Source: Rhizobium sp. NXC24
Lineage (GTDB): Bacteria > Pseudomonadota > Alphaproteobacteria > Rhizobiales > Rhizobiaceae
Assembly (NCBI RefSeq): GCF_002944315.1
Contig: NZ_CP024311.1
Coordinates: forward strand, 3,324,501-3,388,500
DNA: 64,000 bases
Direction: 5' to 3'
The position numbers and the translations under genes were made by a program. Below are positions 26,974 to 39,798 of this stretch, in pieces (position 1 is the first letter of the stretch; each line of letters begins with the position of its first letter). The notes beneath the pieces were generated by a model. That model did not search any database, was not told where the DNA came from, and saw only the letters and a program-made list of their open reading frames with translations.

Positions 26974-28236
26974 ATGGTAGAAAAACGTATCCAGCCACTG
27001 GCCCGCGACGCCATGGCCTACGTTCTTGCCGGTGGCCGGGGCAGCCGCCTGAAAGAGCTAACCGACCGCCGTGCCAAACCTGCCGTCTACTTCGGCGGCA
27101 AGGCTCGTATCATTGATTTCGCGCTATCCAACGCGCTGAACTCCGGTATCCGCCGCATCGGCGTCGCCACCCAATACAAGGCGCACTCCCTTATTCGCCA
27201 CCTGCAGCGCGGCTGGAACTTCCTGCGTCCAGAGCGTAACGAAAGCTTCGACATCCTGCCGGCCAGCCAGCGCGTTTCCGAAACGCAGTGGTACGAAGGC
27301 ACGGCCGACGCTGTCTATCAGAACATCGACATCATCGAGCCCTATGGTCCGGAATACATGGTCATCCTCGCCGGCGACCATATTTACAAGATGGACTATG
27401 AGTGGATGCTGCAGCAGCACGTCGATTCCGGCGCCGATGTCACCATCGGCTGCCTCGAAGTGCCGCGCATGGATGCCGTCGGCTTCGGCGTCATGCATGT
27501 CGACGAGAAGGACCGGATCATCGACTTCGTCGAGAAGCCGGCGGACCCGCCGGGCATTCCCGGCAATCCCGATTTCGCGCTGGCGTCGATGGGCATCTAC
27601 GTCTTCCACACGAAGTTCCTGATCGAGTGCCTGCGCCGCGATGCTGCCGATCCGAATTCCAGCCGCGACTTCGGCAAGGATATCATCCCCTACATCGTCA
27701 AGAACGGCAAAGCCGTCGCCCATCGCTTCACGCAGTCCTGCGTGCGCTCCGATTTCGAGCGCGAAGCCTATTGGCGCGATGTCGGTACGGTCGACGCCTA
27801 CTGGCAGGCCAATATCGACCTCACCGCCGTGGTGCCGGAACTCGACATCTACGACAAGTCCTGGCCGATCTGGACCTATGCCGAAATCACCCCGCCGGCC
27901 AAGTTCGTCCATGACGACGAGGACCGCCGCGGTTCGGCCGTCTCCTCCGTCGTTGCCGGCGACTGCATCATCTCCGGCGCAAGCCTGTCGAACAGCCTGC
28001 TGTTTACCGGCGTGCGCGCCAACTCCTATTCCAAGCTGGAAGGGGCCGTCGTGCTGCCGAGCGTCAAGATCGGCCGTCGCGCCCAGCTAAAGAATGTCGT
28101 CATCGACCATGGCGTCACCATTCCGGAAGGCCTGGTGGTCGGCGAAGATCCGGAACTGGACGGCAAACGCTTCCGCCGCACGGAAAGTGGTATCTGCCTG
28201 ATCACCCAGACGATGATCGACAAGCTGGATATCTGA
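26974..28236 (+). CDS. glgC: Glucose-1-phosphate adenylyltransferase
   Basis: This 420-residue enzyme makes ADP-glucose, the committed step of bacterial glycogen synthesis. The nucleotidyltransferase domain begins with [20 protein letters not shown] and includes [12 protein letters not shown] and the sugar-binding FVEKP. A C-terminal left-handed beta-helix (about 300-415) follows. AGGGAGG lies six bases before the ATG at 26974; the frame extends upstream without support. Family members from alphaproteobacteria are activated by fructose-6-phosphate and pyruvate; that is family knowledge, not visible here. Confidence 0.96.
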   Translation: MVEKRIQPLARDAMAYVLAGGRGSRLKELTDRRAKPAVYFGGKARIIDFALSNALNSGIRRIGVATQYKAHSLIRHLQRGWNFLRPERNESFDILPASQRVSETQWYEGTADAVYQNIDIIEPYGPEYMVILAGDHIYKMDYEWMLQQHVDSGADVTIGCLEVPRMDAVGFGVMHVDEKDRIIDFVEKPADPPGIPGNPDFALASMGIYVFHTKFLIECLRRDAADPNSSRDFGKDIIPYIVKNGKAVAHRFTQSCVRSDFEREAYWRDVGTVDAYWQANIDLTAVVPELDIYDKSWPIWTYAEITPPAKFVHDDEDRRGSAVSSVVAGDCIISGASLSNSLLFTGVRANSYSKLEGAVVLPSVKIGRRAQLKNVVIDHGVTIPEGLVVGEDPELDGKRFRRTESGICLITQTMIDKLDI

Positions 28237-28239
28237 CAT

Positions 28240-31315
<3,076 letters not shown>

Positions 31316-31329
31316 TCCCTACGATCTAA

Positions 31330-31500
31330 GCCCTTCTCCCCGCATTGCGGGGAGAAGGTGGCCAGACGCCGCCGAACGTAGTGAAGCGGCGACTGGTCGG
31401 ATGAGGGGCCTTCTCAAAATTCACCGCGACTGCGCAGTTTGCCGGACGCTCCGCCCCCCTCACCCTAGCCTTCTCCCGCATGCGGGGAGAGAGGACCACC
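31330..31500. repeat. RIME/REP-like intergenic palindromic element
   Basis: Two GC-rich palindromes lie in the gap between pgm and glgX. One is CCTTCTCCCCGC-ATT-GCGGGGAGAAGG (31332-31358). A related TTCTCCCGCATGCGGGGAGA-type arm lies at about 31470-31490, and they are joined by a sequence with GCCGCC/GGCGGC dyads. The motifs are those of rhizobial intergenic mosaic/REP elements, which I recall in many copies in these genomes. It may stabilise or attenuate the operon transcript. Confidence 0.7.
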
Positions 31501-31528
31501 TCTAGCCATCCGGAAAGCCCGCGAAGAC

Positions 31529-33502
31529 ATGTCCGAGCCGACAATCCGCAGCCTTGGCGCGATCCTCACCAACTCGGGTGTCGAATTTGCCGTCGCGTCC
31601 AAACATGCCGAGAAGATCGAGCTTTGCCTGTTCGATGCCGAGGGCGGAGAAGAGATTGCGCGTCTGCCGATGAAGCGCGAAGGCGAGGAGCATCGTCTGG
31701 CAGTCGATGGCATCAAGGAAGGCACGCGCTACGGTTTCCGCGCCCATGGTACATACGACCCGAACCAGGGTCTGTGGTTCGATCCGTCGAAGCTGCTTGT
31801 CGATCCCTATGCCAAGGAAATCGACCGGCCCTTCCGCTACGATCCTCGCCTCGGCACGTTCGGCGAGGATACGCAGGATCTGATACCGAGGGCGATCGTC
31901 TCCCGCGATATAGTGGTCAAGCCGGCCAAGCCGTTGTTCAAGCCGGGCGGCCTGATCTACGAAATCGCCGTCAAGCCTTTCACCATGCTGCATCCGGGCG
32001 TGCCGGCGGAGAAGCGCGGCACGCTGGCCGCCCTCGCCCATCCCGCGGTTATCGCCCATCTCAAGCGACTGCATGTCGATGCCGTCGAGTTGATGCCGAT
32101 CACCGCATGGATCGATGAACGGCATCTGCCGCCGCTCGGCCTCGGCAATGGCTGGGGCTATAATCCCGTCGCCTTCATGGCGCTCGACCCCCGTATCGTA
32201 CCCGGTGGCGTCGTGGAATTGCGCGGGACGGTGGCGGCACTGCACGCCGAGGGCATCGCTGTCATCCTTGATCTCGTTTTCAATCACACCGGCGAGAGCG
32301 ATCGCCAAGGCTCGACGCTGTCATTGCGTGGCCTCGACAATCCCACCTATTTCCACCATGACCCGAACCAGCCCGGTGTGCTGATCAACGACACCGGCAC
32401 CGGCAATACGGTGGCCTGCGATCAGCCGGCGACGCGCCAGCTCATCATCGACAGCCTGCGCCATTTCGTGCTCCACGCTGGCGTCGACGGCTTCCGTTTC
32501 GACCTTGCCACCGTCCTCGGCCGTACCGCCAAGGGCTTCGATCCCGAAAGCCTGACGCTGCGGTCCCTCTTCGCCGATGACGTGCTTCAGGACCGGATCA
32601 TGATTGCCGAACCCTGGGACATCGGTCCCGGTGGCTACCAGCTCGGCAATTTTCCGGCTCCCTTTCTCGAATGGAACGATCGCGCCCGTGACGATCTGCG
32701 TTGCTTCTGGCGCGGCGACGACAACAAGATCGGGGACATCGCCACCATCCTCGCCGGCTCGTCTTCCTTCTTCGGCCGCGACGGCCGCACCCAGACCCGC
32801 AGCGTCAACTTCCTCGCCGCCCATGATGGCTTCACGCTCATGGACATCGTCTCCTATGCGCACAAGCACAATGAGGCGAACGGCGAGAACAATCGCGATG
32901 GCCATAACGAAAATTTCTCCTGGAACAATGGCGTCGAGGGCAAGACGGATGATCCAGTGATCCTTCGCAAACGCCGCACCGACATCGAAGCCCTGCTCTC
33001 TACGCTTTTCGCCACACGCGGCACGATCATCCTGACCGCCGGCGACGAATGTGGGCGCACCCAGCGGGGCAACAACAATGCCTATTGCCAGGACAACGAT
33101 ATCACCTGGATGGACTGGACGACGCCAGACGAGGAGTTGATTGGCCATACCGCCTGGCTCGCCAGTCTCCGCCGTCGATTTACAGCCTTCAGCGAGATGG
33201 AATTTTTCAACGGCAAAGGCGATGTCCTCTGGTTCTCCGCCAACGGCACGGCCATGACGGTGCCTGATTGGGAGACGCCGGTTGCCCGCGTGCTCGGCAT
33301 GGCGATCGGGACTGAGGATCGTGATAGTGGCAAGAAGACCCGTCTCGCCGTGTTGCTGAACCGCGCGAACGAGGAACAACACGTCAAGCTGCCGGCCTCG
33401 AGCGGGGCCGGCTGGTCGCTGCTGAAGCCTGAGGGAGCAACGCCGGTTCAAGGCGAGACCATCGTGCCGGCGCGCTCGGTCAGCTTCCTCCTCGAAAACT
33501 GA
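31529..33502 (+). CDS. glgX: Glycogen debranching enzyme
   Basis: This 657-residue GH13_11 isoamylase-type enzyme hydrolyses alpha-1,6 branches of phosphorylase-limit dextrin. An N-terminal CBM48 domain (about 8-100) is followed by the barrel. It contains ILDLVFNHTGE, the nucleophile in VDGFRFDLATVLGR, the acid in IMIAEPWDIGPGGYQLGNFP and the third Asp in FLAAHDGFTLMD. It closes the glycogen cluster after the palindromic repeat element, so it may use the operon transcript or a promoter inside the gap. Confidence 0.94.
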   Translation: MSEPTIRSLGAILTNSGVEFAVASKHAEKIELCLFDAEGGEEIARLPMKREGEEHRLAVDGIKEGTRYGFRAHGTYDPNQGLWFDPSKLLVDPYAKEIDRPFRYDPRLGTFGEDTQDLIPRAIVSRDIVVKPAKPLFKPGGLIYEIAVKPFTMLHPGVPAEKRGTLAALAHPAVIAHLKRLHVDAVELMPITAWIDERHLPPLGLGNGWGYNPVAFMALDPRIVPGGVVELRGTVAALHAEGIAVILDLVFNHTGESDRQGSTLSLRGLDNPTYFHHDPNQPGVLINDTGTGNTVACDQPATRQLIIDSLRHFVLHAGVDGFRFDLATVLGRTAKGFDPESLTLRSLFADDVLQDRIMIAEPWDIGPGGYQLGNFPAPFLEWNDRARDDLRCFWRGDDNKIGDIATILAGSSSFFGRDGRTQTRSVNFLAAHDGFTLMDIVSYAHKHNEANGENNRDGHNENFSWNNGVEGKTDDPVILRKRRTDIEALLSTLFATRGTIILTAGDECGRTQRGNNNAYCQDNDITWMDWTTPDEELIGHTAWLASLRRRFTAFSEMEFFNGKGDVLWFSANGTAMTVPDWETPVARVLGMAIGTEDRDSGKKTRLAVLLNRANEEQHVKLPASSGAGWSLLKPEGATPVQGETIVPARSVSFLLEN

Positions 33503-33570
33503 GCCCGTTGACTTTCCGGTTTTAATCGCCAGAAAGATCGCAGAAAGCAGCAAAACCTGACGAGGATGGA

Positions 33571-34059
33571 ATGCCCGGCGATATTTCGCTTGTTGAGATC
33601 ATGAAGCTGGTAGGAACCGAGATCGGCATTTCCGACTGGATCACGGTCGACCAGACGATAATCGACACTTTCGCCGACGCGACGCTCGACCATCAGTTCA
33701 TCCATGTCGATCCCGAGCGCGCCAAAGCGGAAACGCCCTATGGCGGCACCATCGCACACGGCTTCCTGACGCTGTCGCTGCTTTCGGCGATGAACTACAG
33801 CGGCCTGCCGAAGATCCGCGAGCAGACGATGGGCATCAACTACGGCTTCGAGCAGATCCGCTTCATGTCGCCGGTCAAATGCGGGGCGCGCGTGCGCGGC
33901 CACTTCAAGCTCGCCGAAACTCGGCTGCGCGGTGCAAGTATGCTGATGCTCACTTATGATGTGACCGTGGAAATCGAAAACGAGCGTAAGCCGGCGCTGA
34001 CCGCAACATGGACGACTATATCGCAGTTCGATCCAAAGGATCGGCCGGAAGGGGCTTAG
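33571..34059 (+). CDS. MaoC-like hotdog dehydratase (NodN-related)
   Basis: This 162-residue protein has a single hotdog fold. The MaoC signature is present: FADATLDHQFIHVDPERAKAE (catalytic Asp and His) and the following GTIAHGFLTLSLL. Family members hydrate or dehydrate enoyl-CoA. The overall pattern (EIMKLVGTEIGISDWITVDQ) is close to NodN of rhizobia, whose role in nod factor production is unclear. GAGG lies five bases upstream of the ATG at 33571. Neighbours are glgX upstream and the convergent soxG, so context gives no help. Confidence 0.84.
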   Translation: MPGDISLVEIMKLVGTEIGISDWITVDQTIIDTFADATLDHQFIHVDPERAKAETPYGGTIAHGFLTLSLLSAMNYSGLPKIREQTMGINYGFEQIRFMSPVKCGARVRGHFKLAETRLRGASMLMLTYDVTVEIENERKPALTATWTTISQFDPKDRPEGA

Positions 34060-34168
34060 GGCCGCTTTTCCACCTTCGCCTCAGCGGCGAGAAGGTCGCG
34101 CATCGCGCGGGATGAAGGGGCGTTACAGCAAAGAACTGCTTCCCGCCCCTCCCCTATTAGGCGCCGTG

Positions 34169-34732
34169 TCAGCGAGGAGAAAACGTATTTTGCGCATCCT
34201 CAGCCGCCTCGGCCAACAGTCCGAAAGCATACTCGGAAAAGGAGCGCCAGACTTCGACGCGGAATGTCTCGTCATCGAGGCGCAGCAGCACGACTTCCAC
34301 CTTACCCAACAGCGTGCGCGAGCAGGCCCCGACAGGAAAAGCCTGCAGCGACAGGTCCTGCGGGCAACCGCCGGCGAGAGTCGCTTCCGCGCCGGGGCCG
34401 GAAGCGATGATCGCCGTGTTTCGATGGGAGACATCGGCGGCCGAATGCACAACGCCGGCGGAAGCGGCAATGCCGACCAGCTCGGCGCCATTCTCGTCGA
34501 TAACGAGCCATTCGTCCGGGCCGATCCACAGAGCATGACGCCCATTTGCACTGGCAGATGTCTTCGGCCGGGTAGGCAGTTGCAGGCCGAGCGCCTGCGA
34601 AAGACCGCCAAGAGAGTCGGCCGGTGCCCGCAGCGCAATGCGGCTTGCAGGTGCTGCGGGTGTCAGGCGAACAGTGGCCGAGCCACCGTGGCGGCCGGCG
34701 AGCGGCAATTTGCGAACAGCGAGATCAGCCAT
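34169..34732 (-). CDS. soxG: Sarcosine oxidase gamma subunit
   Basis: This is the 187-residue gamma subunit of the heterotetrameric sarcosine oxidase, related to the C-terminal folate-binding part of aminomethyltransferases. The motif RHALWIGPDEWLVIDENG is typical. It starts (ATG at 34732) inside the 3' end of soxA, with an eight-base overlap, so translation is coupled. It is the last gene of soxB-ORF-soxD-soxA-soxG, which oxidises sarcosine to glycine and passes the methyl group to tetrahydrofolate. Confidence 0.9.
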   Translation of the reverse strand: MADLAVRKLPLAGRHGGSATVRLTPAAPASRIALRAPADSLGGLSQALGLQLPTRPKTSASANGRHALWIGPDEWLVIDENGAELVGIAASAGVVHSAADVSHRNTAIIASGPGAEATLAGGCPQDLSLQAFPVGACSRTLLGKVEVVLLRLDDETFRVEVWRSFSEYAFGLLAEAAEDAQNTFSPR

Positions 34733-37721
34733 TGATCCGGCCTCCTTCCTTGTCAAAGAACACCAGATCCGTCACCTCGACGGCAATCGTCTTGTCCGGC
34801 ATCGGCACATAGAGCGTCTTGCCCATGCGCTCGCGGCCACCGGCAACAAGTGCGAAGGCAATCGAGCGGCCGAGATTTTCGGACCAATAGGAAGAGGTGA
34901 CATGGCCGAGCATGGTCATCGGCTTCGGCTCATTCGGATCGGCGACGATCTGCGCGCCTTCTTCCAGCACCACCTTCGGGTCGCGGGTGACGAGACCGAC
35001 GAGCTGCTTGCGCCCTTCCTTGACAAGGTCCGGCCGCTTCAGGCCACGAATACCGACGAAATCGGTCTTCTTCTTGGACACGGCCCAGGAAAGTCCGGCG
35101 TCATCGGGCGTCACCGTACCGTCGGTATCCTGGCCGACGATGATATAGCCCTTCTCGGCGCGAAGAACGTGCATGGTCTCGGTGCCGTACGCGCAAGCGC
35201 CCAACGGCTCGGCCCGCGCCCAGACGGCTTCCAAAACCGACTGCCCGTAGTCCGCCGGCACGTTGATTTCGTAGCCCGCCTCACCGGTGAAGGAGACGCG
35301 GAACAGCCGCGCCGGTACACCGCAGACCTTGCACTCGGCCACGCTCATATGCGGGAAGGCTTCATTGGACAGATCCTGCCCCTCGACGAGCGGCTCGATG
35401 ATCTCGCGCGCCTTCGGCCCTTGCACGGCGATGACGGCCCACTGTTCCGTAGTCGACGTCAGCCAAACCTTCAGATGCGGGAATTCGGTTTGCAGATAAT
35501 CTTCCATGTGGTGCAGCACGCGCGGCGCACCGCCGGTTGTGGTCGTCACATGGAAGCGATCTTCGGCCAAGCGCCCGACGACGCCGTCGTCATAAACAAA
35601 GCCGTCCTCGCGGGTCATGATGCCGTAACGGCAGCGACCGGGCTTCAGCGTGTCCCAGGCGTTGGTGTAGAGCAGGTTCAGGAACTGCGCCGCATCCGGC
35701 CCGACCACTTCGATCTTGCCGAGCGTCGAGGCGTCGAACACACCAGCCACTTCGCGTGCCGTTTGGCATTCGCGGTTGACAGCCTGATGCATCGTCTCGC
35801 CGGGTCGCGGATAGAACCAGGCGCGCTTCCAGTTGCCGACATCTTCGAAGATGGCGCCATGCGCCTCTTCCCAGGCATGCATCGGCGTCTTGCGCGCGGG
35901 ATCGAAGAGCGACCCGCGCGAATGGCTGATCAGCGTGCCATAGGTCACCGGCGTATAGGGCGCGCGGAAGGTGGTAAGACCGACCTTCGGAATATCCTTG
36001 CCAAGCATTTCCGCGGCGATCGCCAGGCCATGCATATTGGAGAGCTTGCCCTGGTCGGACGCCATGCCGTTGGTGGTGAACCGCTTGATATGCTCGATCG
36101 AATGCATGCCTTCGCGCACGGCGAGGCGGATATCCTTCGCGCAGACATCGTGCTGGAAGTCGACGAAAGCCTTGGCATTGGTATTAGGCCCGGCACCCTC
36201 GGCTGCGCCGATCATGCCGCCCGTCCATTCGAAGGCCTGTTCGGCCTGCAGCAGGATCTTGCCGCCCGCGCCACCTGCGCCCGCAGCTCGCGCCATCAAT
36301 TCACCGGCGGCAAGCGATTCCTCAATCGCCGCCTGCAGCCCGTCCGTGCCGTTGCAGGCACCGACGGAGAGACAATCCTGCACATAGGTGCCCGGCAGGA
36401 AGCGCTGCTTCTCGGCATCGAATTTCAGCTTGCCGCGCGACTGCGAGAATAGATGCACAGAAGGCGTCCAGCCGGCCGAAACCAGCAGCGCATCGATAGC
36501 AATCTTGCGGGCACCGCGGCTGCCATTGCGCGCCACGGTCATGGAGGAAATGCGCAGCTTGCCGGCGGTATCGATGACGGCATAGTCGCTCAGCACCTCA
36601 ATCCCGAGCCGCTTCGCCTCGGCAAGCACGGCCTCGCCGGGCCGTGCGCGGCTGTCGATGATCGCCGCGACGGAGACGCCGGCGCGCTTCAGGTCGAAGG
36701 CAGCCTCGTAAGCCGAGTCATGCGCCGTATAAACGCCAACCTTGGCGCCGACGGCAACACCGTAATGGTTGAGATAAGTGCGCGCCGCGGATGCCAGCAT
36801 GATGCCCGGGCGGTCGTTGTTCGGGAACACCATATGCCGCTCGATCGCGCCCGTCGCCATGATGACGCGCTTGGCGCGGACCTGCCACAGACGCTCGCGC
36901 GGCAGATGACGGCCCGGCTTTGCGAGATGATCGGTGACGCGTTCGGCAAGGCCGATGAAATTGTGGTTGTAATAGCCGAAAGCCGTCGTGCGGGTCAGCA
37001 CTTCCACATTGTCCATCGACTTGAGCTTGGCGACGACATCCTGTGCCCAGACATAGCCCTCAACACCGTCGATCTTGACGCTGGCATCGAAACGCAGCGA
37101 GCCGCCCGCTTCCGCCTGTTCGTCGCAGAGAATGACCTTGGCGCCGGTTTCTGCGGCCGCCAGTGCGGCGGAAAGACCGGCAATGCCGGCGCCGACCACC
37201 AGCACGTCGCAATGGGCATAACGGCTGGCATAGTGATCCGGATCCTCCTCAGTCGGCGCGACGCCGAGACCGGCGGCGCGGCGAATGAAGGGTTCGTAAA
37301 TATTCTTCCAGGCCGCCTTCGGCCACATGAAGGTCTTGTAGTAGAAGCCGGCGGCGAAGAAGGGCGACATGAGATTGTTGACGCCGCCGACATCGAAGGC
37401 GAGAGACGGCCAACGATTCTGCGACTCCGCCTTCATGCCATCGAAGACCTCCTGCACGCTGGCGCGCACATTGGGCTGGCGGCGGGCCGAATCGCGGGAG
37501 ATGTCGAGCAACGCGTTGGGCTCTTCCGCGCCGGCCGACAGGATGCCGCGCGGGCGATGATATTTGAACGAGCGGCCGACGAGATGAATACCGTTGGCAA
37601 GCAGCGCCGAGGCGACGGTGTCGCCTTCGAGTGCCGTATAACTCTTGCCATCAAAGGTGAAGCGGGCGGTTCTGGCCGGCGTCAGGCGGCCCTTGCCTGC
37701 AATACGATTGGCGCCGCTCAT
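34725..37721 (-). CDS. soxA: Sarcosine oxidase alpha subunit
   Basis: This is the 998-residue alpha subunit. An N-terminal 2Fe-2S-like domain (about 15-100, FTFDGKSYTALEGDTVASALLANG) is followed by an FAD/NAD-binding oxidoreductase (CDVLVVGAGIAGLSAALAAAE at about 170). The C-terminal half is a GcvT-like tetrahydrofolate domain (about 600-990). In the tetrameric enzyme it holds NAD+ and binds folate, so formaldehyde from sarcosine is captured as 5,10-methylene-THF. The ATG overlaps the soxD stop (ATGA). The gene runs without breaks. Confidence 0.94.
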   Translation of the reverse strand: MSGANRIAGKGRLTPARTARFTFDGKSYTALEGDTVASALLANGIHLVGRSFKYHRPRGILSAGAEEPNALLDISRDSARRQPNVRASVQEVFDGMKAESQNRWPSLAFDVGGVNNLMSPFFAAGFYYKTFMWPKAAWKNIYEPFIRRAAGLGVAPTEEDPDHYASRYAHCDVLVVGAGIAGLSAALAAAETGAKVILCDEQAEAGGSLRFDASVKIDGVEGYVWAQDVVAKLKSMDNVEVLTRTTAFGYYNHNFIGLAERVTDHLAKPGRHLPRERLWQVRAKRVIMATGAIERHMVFPNNDRPGIMLASAARTYLNHYGVAVGAKVGVYTAHDSAYEAAFDLKRAGVSVAAIIDSRARPGEAVLAEAKRLGIEVLSDYAVIDTAGKLRISSMTVARNGSRGARKIAIDALLVSAGWTPSVHLFSQSRGKLKFDAEKQRFLPGTYVQDCLSVGACNGTDGLQAAIEESLAAGELMARAAGAGGAGGKILLQAEQAFEWTGGMIGAAEGAGPNTNAKAFVDFQHDVCAKDIRLAVREGMHSIEHIKRFTTNGMASDQGKLSNMHGLAIAAEMLGKDIPKVGLTTFRAPYTPVTYGTLISHSRGSLFDPARKTPMHAWEEAHGAIFEDVGNWKRAWFYPRPGETMHQAVNRECQTAREVAGVFDASTLGKIEVVGPDAAQFLNLLYTNAWDTLKPGRCRYGIMTREDGFVYDDGVVGRLAEDRFHVTTTTGGAPRVLHHMEDYLQTEFPHLKVWLTSTTEQWAVIAVQGPKAREIIEPLVEGQDLSNEAFPHMSVAECKVCGVPARLFRVSFTGEAGYEINVPADYGQSVLEAVWARAEPLGACAYGTETMHVLRAEKGYIIVGQDTDGTVTPDDAGLSWAVSKKKTDFVGIRGLKRPDLVKEGRKQLVGLVTRDPKVVLEEGAQIVADPNEPKPMTMLGHVTSSYWSENLGRSIAFALVAGGRERMGKTLYVPMPDKTIAVEVTDLVFFDKEGGRING

Positions 37722-38110
37722 TTCGCAAATCCCTCTTCTTGGTGTGCTTGTTCTTGTGCACGTTGTTCTTGCACGTTGTTGTCTTGCGCCACCGGCTCAT
37801 GGACCGGCTCGGGGGCCGCGGGCAGCAGCGTCGAAATATCCGGCTTCGGCTCGCCGGCCTTGTAGGTCCGGTAGAAGCGGTCGCTCACCGTATCGCGCGC
37901 AGCGTTGAAGAAGCGGCCGCAGCCATGCATATGCCGCCAGCGCTCGAAGATCAGGCCCTTCGGATTGTCACGCAGGAAGAAATATTCCTCGAATTCCTCA
38001 TCGGAAATTCCGGCGATATTTTCCGGCCTCACGATATGCGCGTCGCCCGCGTTGCGGAATTCCAGTTCCGAACGCTCTTCCTCGCAATAGGGGCAGTAAA
38101 TCAGCAGCAT
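37718..38110 (-). CDS. soxD: Sarcosine oxidase delta subunit with C-terminal extension
   Basis: This is a 130-residue zinc-binding subunit. MLLIYCPYCEEERSELEF with HMHGCGRFFNAARDT gives the Cys/His set that binds zinc in SoxD. Most SoxD proteins end near residue 95-100. Here a further tail rich in Gln, Glu and Ala (PAAPEPVHEPVAQDNN and following) adds about 30 residues, probably disordered. The stop overlaps the soxA start. Upstream, only 15 bp separate it from the small exported ORF. Confidence 0.92.
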   Translation of the reverse strand: MLLIYCPYCEEERSELEFRNAGDAHIVRPENIAGISDEEFEEYFFLRDNPKGLIFERWRHMHGCGRFFNAARDTVSDRFYRTYKAGEPKPDISTLLPAAPEPVHEPVAQDNNVQEQRAQEQAHQEEGFAK

Positions 38111-38125
38111 CGTTTTCTACCTATG

Positions 38126-38545
38126 TTAAAGCTCGGAGCCCGTAAGGCTTGTGCCGGGAGGCTGTGCGCAGAGCTGGCGTCCCATTGTGACGAAAGGTGT
38201 TATGCGCTTCACGAGCGCCTCCAGCGATCCGTAGGGTTTCAGCACATTGGTCATTCCCAGATTGACCAAGCTCATTCCCAGCAGATCCGTGTCGATGGCA
38301 AAAGCCCTTGTCGCCTCAGGCGTCTGCTCCGGCACAAAATAGACCGCCGGCTTTTTCAACACCTTGACGCAGGCAAGCACGCCGCTTTCGGCCACGAAGG
38401 GCCATTCGGCCTCGGCCTTCGCCTTATGGATCACCTGCATGCGAACATCCTCGACCCCCGGAAAGAGATCACTGACTTCGGTCACGATCGTTCCTGCCGA
38501 CAACGAAAACCTTGCCGCAAGAACGATCCCGACCGCCGTCAGCAT
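38126..38545 (-). CDS. Exported DUF2511-like protein inserted in the sox operon
   Basis: This is a 139-residue protein whose ATG (38545) shares a base with the soxB stop codon (TGATG), which indicates coupled translation. The N-terminus MLTAVGIVLAARFSLSAG looks like a short signal peptide or anchor. The stretch AEWPFVAESGVLACVKVLKKPAVYF recalls DUF2511/YebY-type periplasmic proteins, where the Cys forms a disulfide with a later Cys (here RQLCAQ). It is not one of the standard sarcosine oxidase subunits. A shorter, cytoplasmic form cannot be excluded. Function unknown. Confidence 0.68.
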   Translation of the reverse strand: MLTAVGIVLAARFSLSAGTIVTEVSDLFPGVEDVRMQVIHKAKAEAEWPFVAESGVLACVKVLKKPAVYFVPEQTPEATRAFAIDTDLLGMSLVNLGMTNVLKPYGSLEALVKRITPFVTMGRQLCAQPPGTSLTGSEL

Positions 38546-39798
38546 CAATGCGCCACGGCGGCGGCAGCCGCCTCGTCGATCAAGCGGCCAGTGCGGAAGC
38601 GATCCAGCGTCAGGCCGGCATTGAACCGATGCGGCTCGTCGCGGGCGATGAGATGCGCAAACAGATTGGCCGAACCCGGCGTCGCCTTGAAACCGCCCGT
38701 GCCCCAGCCGCAATTGACATAGAGGCCCGGCACCGGCGTCTTCGACTGGATCGCCGAACGATCCGGCGTGTTGTCGACGATGCCGCCCCAGGAGCGCATC
38801 ATCTTCACGCGGCGGAACATCGGGAAGAGTTCACAGATCGCATCCAGCGTATGGGTGATGATCTGCAGGCCACCGGTCTGGCTATAGGAATTGTACTGGT
38901 CCGTACCCGCGCCGATGACGAGTTCGCCCTTGTCGGATTGCGAAATATAGGCATGCACCGTGTTCGACATGACGACGCAGGGGAAGATCGGCTTCAACGG
39001 CTCGGAAACCAGCGCCTGCAACGGGCTCGACTGCAGCGGCACGCGCACGCCGGCCATCTGCATGACGACGGTCGTGTGACCTGCCGCCGAAACGCCGATC
39101 TTCTTGGCGCCGATGAAGCCCTTGGTGGTGTCGACGCCGGCCACGCGACCGTCCGGCCCGCGCTGGATACCGGTCACTTCGCAATTCTGGATGATGTGCA
39201 CGCCGCGATCCGAAGCCGCGCGGGCAAAGCCCCAGGCCACGGCATCGTGACGGGCCGTGCCGCCGCGGCGCTGGAGCGCAGCGCCATTGATCGGGTAGCG
39301 CGCCGTCTTCGAAATATCGAGCGGCGGACAGTAAGCCTTGGCCTGCTCCGGCGTCAGCCATTCATTGTCGATGCCATAGAGCCTATTGGCATGGATATGC
39401 CGCTTGAAGGACTGCTGATCGTGAATATTGTGCGACAGCATCATCACGCCGCGCGGCGAGTACATGACATTGTAATTGAGATCCTGAGAAAGCCCCTCCC
39501 AGAGCTTCATCGAATGCTCGTAGATATGCATGCTCTCTTCATAGAGATAGTTCGAGCGGATGATGGTCGTATTGCGGCCGGTATTGCCGCCGCCGAGCCA
39601 GCCCTTCTCAATCACGGCGACATTGGTGATGCCGTGTTCCTTGGCGAGATAATAGGCGGCGCCCAAGCCATGGCCGCCAGCGCCGATGATGATGACGTCA
39701 TACTCCTTGCGCGGCTCCGGCGAACTCCACTGGGCCTCCCAGCCCTTGTGAGCCCGCATTGCTTCCCGTGCCACGGCAAAGACAGAGTATTTACGCAT
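38545..39798 (-). CDS. soxB: Sarcosine oxidase beta subunit
   Basis: This 417-residue subunit binds FAD and covalent FMN and oxidises sarcosine. The dinucleotide motif is YDVIIIGAGGHGLGAAYYLAKEHG near residue 33. GNTGRNTTIIRSNYLYEES is the typical SoxB stretch including the FMN-linked His region. GLYVNCGWGTGGFKATPGSA closes the FAD site. It is the first gene of the operon; 250 bp upstream to 40054 carry no gene and presumably the promoter. Confidence 0.94.
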   Translation of the reverse strand: MRKYSVFAVAREAMRAHKGWEAQWSSPEPRKEYDVIIIGAGGHGLGAAYYLAKEHGITNVAVIEKGWLGGGNTGRNTTIIRSNYLYEESMHIYEHSMKLWEGLSQDLNYNVMYSPRGVMMLSHNIHDQQSFKRHIHANRLYGIDNEWLTPEQAKAYCPPLDISKTARYPINGAALQRRGGTARHDAVAWGFARAASDRGVHIIQNCEVTGIQRGPDGRVAGVDTTKGFIGAKKIGVSAAGHTTVVMQMAGVRVPLQSSPLQALVSEPLKPIFPCVVMSNTVHAYISQSDKGELVIGAGTDQYNSYSQTGGLQIITHTLDAICELFPMFRRVKMMRSWGGIVDNTPDRSAIQSKTPVPGLYVNCGWGTGGFKATPGSANLFAHLIARDEPHRFNAGLTLDRFRTGRLIDEAAAAAVAH

